Shown here piece by piece: positions 1-57,220 of a stretch of DNA of 64,000 nucleotides; within the stretch, counting starts at the first letter, position 1; the number at the start of each line of letters is the position of its first letter. The DNA comes from Chrysemys picta bellii. Its lineage: Eukaryota > Chordata > Testudines > Emydidae. The notes beneath the pieces were generated by a model. The model saw only the letters and a list, made by a program, of their open reading frames with translations, made no database searches and was not told the DNA's origin. The translations under genes were made by a program, and so were the position numbers. The DNA lies in contig NC_088800.1 of NCBI RefSeq assembly GCF_011386835.1, forward strand, positions 79,734,981 through 79,798,980, given 5' to 3'.

Positions 1-440
1 TGGAAAGGTCTCCACACACCAGCTGAAGGGTCCAAAATCGAAAAAGGAAATGCAAGAATATGAACCCAAAGAAACCCATTAGAAATAAAAGCAGAAGGGA
101 AAATCCAAACAAATCAAATGCTTGTCTTGTAGAATATCAGCTTCACCCGCAACTCTTATTGATAATTTCTTCTGTTGGAAGTTGGCAAATTTCATCCAGT
201 TCTAGACCATCCACATGTTGCTTATGCTTGCAGGTTTGCCTCAGTTTTTAAGGAGTAGGCTTTTTCAACCCGAGGCCAAATTTCTTCCAATACATCCTCT
301 TGCACAGTGCCACCTATAACTTGTCAACACTGGGATTTTAGTCACTGATTTAACTGCATGAGGTGTAAATCATGCCTATGCTAGGGGTCTGCATCAGTGC
401 AGCAACAACATCTAAAATCACAAAATACACAAGGGTTTAC
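1..440. other. SMURF1 intron, no feature recognised
   Basis: The minus strand was read for the next HECT exon (expected to start DHLSYFHF) and it is not here. The short ORFs are not supported. Confidence 0.6.
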
Positions 441-1990
441 TCTAGATTCATAGGATTATAATGCCAGAAGGGACCAGGGGTTCTCAGGACAAATTATTCG
501 GTGGCCTCAGAGTGTGGCCACCAACTCTTGCTGGTGGCCACACTCATACTTTTCCCTAAAATACTTAATTAGCTTTAGGAAAAACAAATAAATACGCAAA
601 TATACACATCCAGATAATTGTAATTTATTTATTGCTAGCTAGTAAGTCTGTTGTGAAAAGGGATATTAACAAACATACAAGTATCAGTGCATTCAGGAGC
701 AACAGGGAGGGGGAGGGGCCACTGCTTCTTCTCCCCCCAACTCCCTCTAAATCACAGCCCAGGAGGCTGTGGCCGCAAGAAAAGCCCCTGGTGGCCACAT
801 GCAGCCACAGTGGCCGCATTTGATATGCGCTGATCCAGTCTGACCTCCTGCATAACACAGCCAGAGGTCCTCCCTGAATTAATTTCTGTTTGAACTGAGA
901 ATATCTTTCAGAAAAACATACAATTTTTAAATCAAGACCGGAAGTGATGGAGAATCCACCACGACCCTTGTTAAGTTGTTCCAAAGATTAATTTCCTGTC
1001 CGAGTCTGTCTAGCTTCAACTCCCAGACATTGGATTTTGTTATACCATTGTCTGCTAGACTGAATATCCAATCCTCAAATTTTTGTTCCCCATGTAGGTA
1101 CTTATAAACTGTGATTAAGTCACCCCTTAATCTTCTCTTTGTTAAACTAAACAGATTGAGCTCGGAGTCTTTCACTATAAGGCATAGCTCCCAATTCTTT
1201 AACCAGTATCCTTGGCACTTCTCTGAATTCTATCCTGTTTATTAATATCGTTTTGAATTGTTTACCGCACAACTGGACATAGTGTTCCAGTAGCGACTGT
1301 ACCAGATGCCAAATACAGAGGTATATAACCTCCTCACTCTTACTTGAGGTTCCCCCATTTATGCATGCAAGGATCACATTAGTTCCCAGTGTGACTCTGG
1401 ACAGAAGGGCTAATGTTCAACTGACTATCCACCATGATCCTCAAGTCTTTTTCACAGTCACTGCTTCCTAAAATAGAGGCCCCCATCTTGTAAGTATGAC
1501 CTACATTCTTTGTTCCTAGATGTATAACTTTACATTTAAGCTACATTAAAGAGTATATTGTTTGTGCTCAGTTTGCCAAGCAACCTAGATCACTCTGTAT
1601 CAGTGACCTGTCCACCGCGTTATTTACACTCCCCCAATGCGTGTGTCATCTGCAAATGATCAGTGATGACTTCCAGGTCACTGACAAAAAAATTAAATAG
1701 TATAGGCCAAGAACCAATCTCTGTATACCTCACTAGAAACACACCCTCTCAATGATAATCACCAGTTTATAATTACGTATTGAGACCTGTCCATGAGCCA
1801 CTTTTTAATCCATTTAGTGTGTCATGTTTAATACTGTACTATTCTAGTTTCTTAATCAAAATGTCATGTGGTACCAAGTCAAATGTCTTAAAGAAGTCTA
1901 AGTTTATTACATCAACACTATGACCTTTATCAACCAAATTTGTAATCTCAAAAATCTAAATTAAAAATCTAAATCTCAACCGACCAGGTG
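441..1990 (-). mobile_element. CR1 LINE, 3' half of ORF2 and 3' end (decayed)
   Basis: On the minus strand the sequence runs from the CR1 reverse-transcriptase C-terminal region to a 3' end of the TCTATGAATCTAGA type at about 441. The frame at 927-1175 has LNLFSLTKRRLRGDLITVYK, a typical CR1 C-terminal string. Upstream pieces (for example CAGATGACACACGCATTGGG, a decayed FADDT...GG motif) continue to about 1990. Frameshifts and stops are frequent. A hAT-like element interrupts the 3' end. Confidence 0.88.
475..832. mobile_element. hAT-like non-autonomous element inserted in CR1
   Basis: CR1 sequence breaks at AGAAGGGAC and resumes at ATCCAGTCTGACCTCC. Between them is a 358-bp block that starts CAGGGGTTCTCAGGAC, a hAT-type end, and is rich in GTGGCCAC motifs near both ends. 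No clear 8-bp target duplication remains, so the ends are approximate. Confidence 0.65.
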
Positions 1991-49773
<47,783 letters not shown>

Positions 49774-49923
49774 CGCTCCCCGAGGAGACGGGTGGGGGTG
49801 GGGAAATCAGCCGCCGGCCACAGTCACCCCCATCCGGGCCCTGCCTCTCCCGGCCCCCGGCCTGGGCTGCCCCTGTCCGGCCGCCGCCGCCGCCGCCCCA
49901 CACAGCGGCCCCGCCACAGCGCC

Positions 49924-50073
49924 TCAGCAAGCCGCCGCTCGCAGCTCGACGCCCAGCCCGACCCGGACGAGGACTGCGCGCTCGCGCCGCCCCGAACCGC
50001 AGGCTCGCACCTCCTTCGCTCCTGCGCGAGAAGACGGCGTGACGCAAGCGCGGCGGCCAGAGGCTGCCGCCAT
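49924..50073 (-). other. Possible upstream ORF in SMURF1 5' leader (49 codons)
   Basis: An ATG embedded in the YY1-type motif at 50073 opens a 49-codon frame beginning MAAASGRRACV and ending with TGA at 49924-49926, about 150 bp before the SMURF1 ATG. If transcription starts upstream of 50073 and the leader is unspliced, this would be an upstream ORF. The same frame is open further upstream to 50289. CpG islands often give chance ORFs, so it is not claimed as a protein. Confidence 0.35.
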
Positions 50074-50260
50074 CTTGGGGAGGTCGCCGGCTGAGCCCCG
50101 GCCAGTGTCACGCTCTGGGCGGACCGGGCAGCGCCCCCAGCGGAGGGCACGAGTATTGCAGCCACAGGGGAGCGGGTTGGTTCTTCCCCGGGAGGAGACC
50201 GAGTCTGTGCAGGATTTCAGGGTGGCCACAGGGAAACTGAGGCCTGCGCTGTGCCCTGTC

Positions 50261-50389
50261 CTCTGGGGCTGAGCCATGCTGCACACCATGTGCTTGCCCC
50301 CTCATTCCCACTCCAAGGGGCAGCATGGGTCACCCCCATCCCCCCTCCAGGGCCCTCTGGGACTGAGCCATGTTAGACTACATGCGCCC
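50261..50389. repeat. Diverged two-copy tandem duplication upstream of SMURF1
   Basis: CCTCTGGGGCTGAGCCATG followed by a CACCATGTGC block at 50261 recurs as CCTCTGGGACTGAGCCATG followed by ACTACATGCGC at about 50355, a spacing of about 93 bp. Confidence 0.55.
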
Positions 50390-50397
50390 CATCGCCC

Positions 50398-50559
50398 AGG
50401 GCTTAATTTGTGCTAGGGTTGAGCCCTGGCCTCTCTCGTCTTGGCAGTTCATAGCCCTGGCACCTCTGGCTTTCTGCATCAGTTATGAATGTAAAAAAAA
50501 TTACTTGAGCCCTGGCACCTAATTGCTTGGCACCTCTTTCATTACAAATTAAGCATTGT
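50398..50559. mobile_element. Short hAT-like non-autonomous element
   Basis: The ends AGGGCTTAATTTGT and ACAAATTAAGC are inverted. The flanks CATCGCCC (50390-50397) and CATCACCT (50560-50567) look like an 8-bp target duplication with two differences. Internal GAGCCCTGGCACCT blocks repeat. It lies between the SMURF1 promoter and the right inverted-repeat arm. Confidence 0.6.
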
Positions 50560-50566
50560 CATCACC

Positions 50567-51198
50567 TGTGGGACCTAGTGGATCGGGGGGGGGGGGGGGG
50601 GGGAGCTTGCACGGCAGAGAGGGGTCGGGTGGGCATGAGGAGGCTGCGGGTTCTCCCCTCCTCCTTGGGGTAGAGGGTCCTGGCCCCCTGGTGCCCCTGG
50701 GGTGGCAAGGCCCCTGGGGGCAGGGACGGCCCAGGCAACGGAGGGGGGTGCAGGGCCTCTGGGGAGGGCAGGGTGCCAGAAAGGGATGGGGATGAGAGCC
50801 CGTCTGTGTTAAATCCAGTTTTGCTCCTCTGGCTTGGGGTGTAATCCTGGCCAGTCAGGGCCTGAGGGGAGGGTTGGGTTTCATTTTCCCTTCCCTGGGA
50901 AGGAAGCCCGCGTGGTGGTGGGGGGGGAGTGTTGGGGGTGTTTGGGTGCTCGGTGAGGTTTCCTAACCCCGCAGATCATGGGGGGACTCACCAGGGTGGT
51001 TCATTTCTTGAGTTGCGATTGGGGCCGAGTTCCAGAGGGCTCAGGGCTGTAGAGGGGGTTTTCTTCTCCTTTTCCCCCAGGGGAAAGAAAATGAGGCTGG
51101 GTTGGACGTTCTTATCTCGTGGGGTGTAGTTTCTGAGGAGGCTGCAGCTTGTTGAAATCCGGAATGATTCTGGGGACTGAGTTAGAGTGTGATGCTGG
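50567..51198 (-). repeat. Large inverted repeat, right arm (upstream of SMURF1 promoter)
   Basis: Inverted copy of 49083-49653, placed about 0.8-1.4 kb upstream of the SMURF1 ATG. It includes a run of 19 G at 50585-50603 not matched in the other arm. By hand count it has fewer CpG dinucleotides (about 16 against about 23), with TG/CA in places where the left arm has CG. It carries no splice-supported exon. Confidence 0.9.
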
Positions 51199-51247
51199 AC
51201 TCCCTGAACCTGCTCCTATGGGGCTCAGACCCAGCCCCATGCACTCC
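51199..51247. other. Junction between inverted-repeat arm and LINE remnant
   Basis: Short stretch, nothing recognised. Confidence 0.4.
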
Positions 51248-51535
51248 TGATCTCAATTACTGCAATTTGTCATATGTAGGAATGAAGCTACACACCCTGA
51301 AAAAGCTCCAGCTGGTACCAAACGCAGCAGCCTGTCTTGTTCAATATCACTAGTTGCTGTGCACTCTTCATGCCACTGTTCTCCGTTCTGCATTGGTTCC
51401 CTACTGAATACAGGATACAGTGAAAAGTCTCCATCATGATACTCAAAACCCTCTTTGGGATTGGTTCAAGCTACCTGGAAGATACCCGCTTCCTTTGCAA
51501 CCATGACCGCCCATAGCAGTTAAATTTCTCTGGAA
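51248..51535 (+). mobile_element. L2-like LINE remnant
   Basis: The plus frame reads LHTLKKLQLVPNAAACLVQY, the L2 LQxVQNAAARLV motif, then ATGCCACTGTTCTCC and CATTGGTTCCCTACTGAATA (HWLP region). Stops are present. Confidence 0.7.
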
Positions 51536-51539
51536 CAAT

Positions 51540-51975
51540 ATAGGAATTCTCATACGTACTGGATCAGACCCCTAGTCCATCTAGTGCAGTAGTCTTTCTC
51601 CAACCATGGCCAGCACCAGATTCTTTAGAGGAAGATGCAAGAAACTCCTTAGTAAACAGATGTGGGATAATCTGCCCTTGAAGAAAGTCTAATCCTAATC
51701 CCTTAATTGTTAGAGAGAGGTTTAAAACCTGAAAATATCTTTTTTAGCATTAACTATTCTAATTTTGGATATTCTTGTGATCCATATCAATGTTCAGTCC
51801 CTCTCTGAACCTTGCGAAATCCTTGGCCTCAACATCATCCTATGGCAATGAGTTCCACAGTTGAATTAAAGTATTTCCTTTTCTCAGTTATGAATTTGCT
51901 GCCTTTCAATGTCAACAAGTGTGTTCTTGTACGTGTGTTACAAGCCAGGAAGAACCTGGAACTCATAGCCATGAG
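51540..51975 (-). mobile_element. CR1 LINE 3' end, older copy
   Basis: The reverse sense shows the CR1 tail: ACTGGATCAGACCCCTAGTC then CATCTAG. Further on are CAATGAGTTCCACAG and AATTAAAGTATTTCCTTTTC, the reverse of the CR1 LIRSxxFxxxxxxNLW-type coding end. Confidence 0.75.
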
Positions 51976-52205
51976 AGCTAAGAATGACCCTCAGAACTAA
52001 AGGCAAAGCTCACTCCCTCAATAATTTTGTCACTCACATACATGTACTCAAATAAAAAAAATATTATAAAGCAAAACAAATCAAGCTACTTCTCCTACTG
52101 GCTAGGAAGGGAGAGAGAGATGGTTATTGATATTTCTATTTGTAATATTTCAGAGGTATTCAGATATTACAGTGATGAGATCATATAAATATCTAAAGAG
52201 ATTGA

Positions 52206-52226
52206 TATGGCATGGCATGGCATGGA
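52206..52226. repeat. GGCAT pentanucleotide microsatellite
   Basis: About four tandem copies of TGGCA. Confidence 0.8.
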
Positions 52227-52379
52227 AATACCAAGACAACAAGAATTTTGGCACATTCTGGCACATTTCCATGGCACAATGTGACAGTATCTACTGAACT
52301 TTCCACACCACGGTGCATCATGCTTACCTTCCTCACCACGTTGAATACTCATGTCTCCAGGTCTCTATGTTATGCTAAA

Positions 52380-52623
52380 CAGGGCCAGCAAAGGAAGCAG
52401 GTGCATGGGGCGGCCAATGGAAAGGGGCGACATGTCCGGGTCTTTGGCAGCAGGTCCCTCAGTCCCTCTCGGAGCGAAGGACCCGCTGCCGAATTGCCGC
52501 CGAAGAATGAAGCGGCGCGGTAGAACTGCCACCGAACTGCCGCTGATCACGGCTTTATCTTTTTTTTTCTTTTCTTTTTTTCCCATTTCGCCTGAGGTGG
52601 CAAAAAAGCTGGAGCCGGCCCTG
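52380..52623. mobile_element. hAT element (CAGGGCC ends), exact 8-bp target duplication
   Basis: Starts CAGGGCCAGC, ends GCTGGAGCCGGCCCTG. ATGCTAAA flanks both sides (52372-52379 and 52624-52631). The interior has CGAAGGACCCGCTGCCGAAT and a T-run. Same family as 54613-54996. Confidence 0.93.
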
Positions 52624-52729
52624 ATGCTAAATCACAACGGTGCTCTCATGCCAGGTTGTGACAATTCCCATCTTTTCTTTCTTCTTTTACACTTTTACAG
52701 CATTCTATCTAAAGGATCTTAAATTGCTT

Positions 52730-52890
52730 TCCAAACATTAATTAACCCTCTCAACTATTCTGTGCTATAAAAAGAGGGGAACCCAGAGAGATATAATGAT
52801 TTATTCAGGGTCACATTGCAAATTAGAGCAAGGAACAGAACCAGGAAAAGAACAGAACCTGATACCCAGTCTCCTGCTATAACTACCACC
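52730..52890 (-). mobile_element. MIR/CORE-SINE-like fossil
   Basis: Reverse-sense words: GAACCCAGAGAGATATAATG, TTATTCAGGGTCACATTGCA and GTCTCCTGCTATAACTACC. Confidence 0.55.
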
Positions 52891-54006
52891 ATCACTCTCC
52901 CATCCAACCCAAACTTTGAAATAGCCTATGTATGCTGATACAGACTATCAACTAGAATAAAAATTGCATAGATATCATAAAGCTTTGATTTACAAAGATA
53001 GGATAACGTAATTGTCTTTATAAAGAGCAAACCCGTCCTAGCTCAGGGAGCTACACAATGCTATCAGCAAAATAAACAATAATGAACATTTGAATAATAA
53101 ATACAACATAATCTCTCCCCCCAAAGAGGTGGATTTAGTCTCCTCCAAACTCTGCTTGTGTCTCTTGTATTCAAGCCATTAATAAATCTATAGATGATAC
53201 CCTTTGCTAGGGCTAAGACTGGCATATCTTGATTATTTATCTGCATGTGGTGCTTTGTGTCTCAGGCAAGCACATGCTAGGTTGAACATGTTACTGGAGG
53301 AGGTTAGATGAGGCTATGCATAGCCAGACAGAAGGAGTAAACACTAGTGTGTGGCAAATAAATGTTAGCTTTTTTTTTTCTGCCGGCAAGGAGATGACCT
53401 AGTTCCCCACTCCTGCTGATTTATTGAACTGGAAGCTGGAATCAGGACGATATGCGCTTGGGTTTTGCTTTGCTTCTGACTGTATTTAAGTTGAAATCAT
53501 CATCTGCTGTTGCTGGATGAAAGTGACATGGCTGGCTCCTTCCACAGGCTAAGACAGCACAGTTTCTAATCTTCCCTTCTTTGGGGTGAAAAAATTGAAG
53601 CCAGGACAGAGGAATGAGATGAAGACTCCTGGAGCATGAAGGGGTGGGGTAGTGGCTAATTGCAGTTATTTCAAGCCCCTTCCCATTAAAAAAATAATAA
53701 TCATTCGGGATTTTGAAGCAGCTGCTATTGCATGGGGGCAAAGATGATCTATAATTATAAACTACAGCTCTTCTTAACTTTGCCCACCCCTTTCCAGTGA
53801 TTTTTAATAGTAAGTATATAGCATGTAGAGGGCCAGATCCTAACCTGAAAATCTGGCTCTTAATGTTTTCCAAGTGTTGTATAGGTGTTTATTAACTCCT
53901 AGCTCAGCTAGGGACTGGACTGCCTGAAATATATTTTCAATCCAGAAGTCCACTACTTTAAATATTTCCAGAAATTAGGACTGAGAAAGAAGGCAAGGAT
54001 ATTAAG
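52891..54006. other. Intergenic, nothing recognised
   Basis: No convincing gene or repeat. The 143-codon minus ORF near 53.4-53.9 kb has no recognisable domain. Confidence 0.4.
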
Positions 54007-54007
54007 A

Positions 54008-54084
54008 CAGGTTTCAGAGTAGCAGCCGTCTTAGTCTGTATCCGCAAAAAGAACAGGAGTACTTGTGGCACCTTATTAAGAGTA
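54008..54084 (+). mobile_element. Penelope-like terminal fragment
   Basis: AGGTTTCAGAGTAGCAGCC, then TCTGTATCCGCAAAAAGAAC and AGGAGTACTTGTGGCACCTT. This is the reverse complement of the element end at 18060-18131. Only the end is present (solo terminal piece). Confidence 0.85.
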
Positions 54085-54375
54085 ACCCCTGCGTCCCTGC
54101 TGTTTGATTTTCAGAATGCTGATGGCTAAATGCCTTGTCTCACAGCCGACGACTTTCCTTGCGGTTTGTTTTCCTCTCCAGATTGTCGTTTTTAGGAACA
54201 ACAGTTGTAGAAGTTGCAATCTGTTTGCTGAGAAAGGTCTGCGATGGCTTAACTAAGCACAGCAGCAGTTCAGCAGTGACTCTCTATACATGGAATTCTG
54301 TTGCGGTAAAGGGGGAAACTGCTTTATGCATTCCATTGTCGTCTGCAGTCGTCGTCGTTTGTGGGGATACCCGGA

Positions 54376-54555
54376 TATGAGAGAGACAAGGTGGGTGAGG
54401 TAATATCTTTTACTGGACCAGCTTCTGTTGGCGAAAGAGACAAGCTTGTGAGCTCTACAGAAGACGAGCTCGGTGGAGCTCAAAAGCTTGTCTCTTTCAC
54501 CAACAGAAGTTGGGCCAATAAAAGATATTACTTCGCCCACCTTGTCTCTCTTATA
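54376..54555. mobile_element. Fold-back element with about 75-bp near-perfect arms
   Basis: The left arm GAGAGACAAGGTGGGTGAGG then TAATATCTTTTACTGGACCA reads back at right as TGGGCCAATAAAAGATATTA, then CTTCGCCCACCTTGTCTCTC. The arms meet around a loop of about 20 bp (CTACAGAAGACGAGCTCGGT). It could form a long hairpin. Possible TA flanks suggest Tc1/mariner origin, but this is not certain. Confidence 0.87.
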
Positions 54556-54612
54556 AATTCCAGGAAGTAGACTGCAAGGAGAGGAAAACTCCATGAATGT
54601 TTGGTCTCCTAG

Positions 54613-54996
54613 CAGGGCCGGCTCCAGGCACCAGCTGAGCAAGCTGGTGCTTGGGGCGGCAGATTGTTGGAGGCGGCATTCTGCCCAATCCTAGGGCGGC
54701 ACGGCCGCTTTTTTGTTGTTGTTGTTCTTGTTCTGCTCCGGCTGCCCTGTACGGGGTGGCGGCGCGGAGAACCAGAGCGCCCTGCAGGGCAGTCCTCTTC
54801 CTTCCCTCCCCGCCGACTGGAGCGGAGCCCTCGCGGCAGGCGGCAGGAGGAGGCGCAGCGGGAGGGGCCGCATGACAGCGCCCCTGCTGTAGCCCTGGCC
54901 GCCCCCTTCCTGCTTCCTCCCGCTCCCCCCCTCCCCCGAGCCGCGCCGCAGGTTTTTTTTTTGCTTGGGGTGGCCAAAAAGCCAGAGCCGGCCCTG
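54613..54996. mobile_element. hAT element (CAGGGCCGGCTC ends), exact 8-bp target duplication
   Basis: Starts CAGGGCCGGCTCCAGG, ends AGAGCCGGCCCTG. TCTCCTAG lies on both sides (54605-54612 and 54997-55004). GC-rich interior, no transposase. The overlapping ORFs of 120-130 codons are artefacts of composition. Confidence 0.95.
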
Positions 54997-55004
54997 TCTC
55001 CTAG

Positions 55005-57078
55005 GATTGTACAGTTGGATAATATGTTCGGGTGTGATGGGTGAAATGGAGACCATCAGATGATTTTCTACGTTCACATCCTTAAAACGCTTATTCCAAG
55101 CCTTTCGACATGGGCATTCACATCCATTGTGTATTTGAATTAAACAGCAGTGCTTGAAGCCTGGACCTTCACCCTACGCTTTGTGTGTCTGATCGCCACT
55201 TTGTGCTTACGTTGGATTGCAAACTTCTCGGAGGAGAGATCAGATTCATACAAGGTTGAGGACTAGGTAGTCAGGCAACTAATCCCTTATAATTAATCCT
55301 TTGCCCTACAACTCTCTTTTGGTTGAATTTTTTAGCCCTAGCAATGATACGCAACCCAAAGATCCTACCAGCTACTCTTATTGCATAGATTGGGCGGGGT
55401 AGGGTTACACTCTGGAGCCAGACTGGTGCTTCCTTCAATGATGAGAGAAGTCAGGCAGTTCAAACACCCTCCTCCCTCCCCCCCACCGCCCCCGCCGCCC
55501 CAGTAAAAACAAAAGTGAAAATTGCCACCTCACACTCAGTCGGTGCCTGAGGCAGGGGGCCTCTCAGGTTGATGATTACAGGATAGCAGCATCAGTGAAG
55601 CAGGCAAGCAGATTCCTGTGGGTAGCAAAGTCACCCACTAGGAGACAACTGAAAGAGCACTGGCATGTGCATATTTATTCAGGCATCTATCCCAATCGTC
55701 TAGCCACTTGCACAAGAATATGCTAGCTCAGCCAGCCACAGCAAAGTCAACTGCCAAAATATGACATCCCACCCCTGCTCATCCAACACCCCCACAACAA
55801 AACCCAAGGAAACTAAAGGAGTGTTGCAGCGTGCATTCACGTGCGCTCTTTGTGACAGGGATCCTGGCTTTGCATTTGCACAGTGTTCAGTCCCGCGGGT
55901 GCCCCCTGAGCCCTTTGGTGGTACTTAGGTGTTACTGCAATAATAAGAGATCCTAGAATGGGCATAACTACCACCACAGTACAAGGAGTACAAAAGAAGA
56001 GATGGAACATACCTGGGACACCTTATGAGAACGTCCAAGAGTAAGCTACCTAAACAAGCGTTTCTTTGATGACCCCAAGCCAAGAGACTGAGCCGCTGAC
56101 CTAGAGGCACGCTCTGTTGCGCAGTAATGGCTGAAGCAGCATTATTAATCTGGATATAAAAGAGCTGGAAAAACAAGCCCAGGATAAGGATGATTGGTGC
56201 CATTTGGCTTCTGCCATATGCACTTGATGGTGCAGGGAAAATGCTGCTGTTATAGAAATGTTAGGCAGCAACAAAGGCGGGGCTCTATCAGCCCAAGGGG
56301 AATGGGCTGTAGAGGAAAAGACCTCTCCCTGACAACCCCCGAGCACCAGTCCCTGCCCCTTTAAACCACGGTTCAGTGGCTCAAGCTTCTCCACTGTAGG
56401 ATCCTGTGGGGAAAGAGGCTGTCTCTCGCCTAGCCAGATCTCAAGCATTTATAGCTCCTCCAACTCCTCCGTGAAACGGAAGGCAGCCAGTGGAGACTAC
56501 AGAGCATCAGTGAAATATGCTGTCTGAGAAAGACACTGCTTGGTTACTGGGCAGCTGAGGTTCTGAGTACTAAGCATCTCATGAACCTGGCCTATTCCGA
56601 GCATCTTTCAAAGATCGCCCATCACTGGAGCTCTATTGATGGTCGAGCTAGCTTAGATCAGTCCCATGTCATCTAGCAGTGCTGCCAGGTTAAACGACAC
56701 AGTGGTTCAAATATTAGAGGAGAGTTTCCACTGGTGCGCTCACCACTGCTAGCCTACTGGTCAGAGATTATGAAAAAGCTCAGCACAGCTACAACCACGT
56801 AGAGTGCTTTAAAGTAATCCAATCTCAAGGCGACAGTCACAGGGTGGCCTAGCAAGGCCCACTCTGTGCTGTGTATCAATTTACACCAAAGAGGCATCCG
56901 CCTCAGATTCTTTTTACCTGGTGAAATACAATATTTTCCAGCCGCAATATCAGTCTCAGCAGCAATGTTATGCCAGAAGAGCAGGCAGATGAGCTGAGGA
57001 GCCCTTCTGATGTCAACCCACTGGCCCAGACAAAAGATTTAATAGTTTAAATGACATGTTCAGGCAACCCTTTGTCCC
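55005..57078. other. Intergenic, nothing recognised with confidence
   Basis: A C-rich block lies near 55477-55502. No exon pattern or known repeat recognised. Confidence 0.4.
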
Positions 57079-57088
57079 AGTTTTGAAT

Positions 57089-57210
57089 TAGGGTGACCAG
57101 ATGTCCCGATTTTATAGGGTCAGTCCCGATTTTTGGGTCTTTTTCTTATATAGGCTCCTATTACCCCCCACCCCCGTCCCGATTTTTCACACTTGCTGTC
57201 TGGTCACCCT
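57089..57210 (+). mobile_element. Small MITE with exact 10-bp target duplication
   Basis: Ends TAGGGTGACCAGATGTCCC and TGTCTGGTCACCCT. AGTTTTGAAT is present on both sides (57079-57088 and 57211-57220). Length 122 bp. It holds GATTTTTGGGTCTTTTTC and TATATAGGCTCC, hallmarks of a family common in turtles. Second copy at 20912-21030 in the other orientation. Confidence 0.93.
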
Positions 57211-57220
57211 AGTTTTGAAT

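Noticed and set aside
53442..53873. 143-codon minus-strand ORF
   Set aside because: No recognisable family, low-complexity serine/proline/leucine content, and no promoter or splice context.
54609..55077. ORFs of 122-128 codons near 54.6-55.1 kb
   Set aside because: They fall on a hAT element bounded by TCTCCTAG duplications. Low-complexity composition explains them.
55925..56448. Minus-strand ORFs of 92 and 115 codons, a possible small gene
   Set aside because: No domain, signal or splice support that I can recognise. Composition is like the surrounding intergenic DNA.
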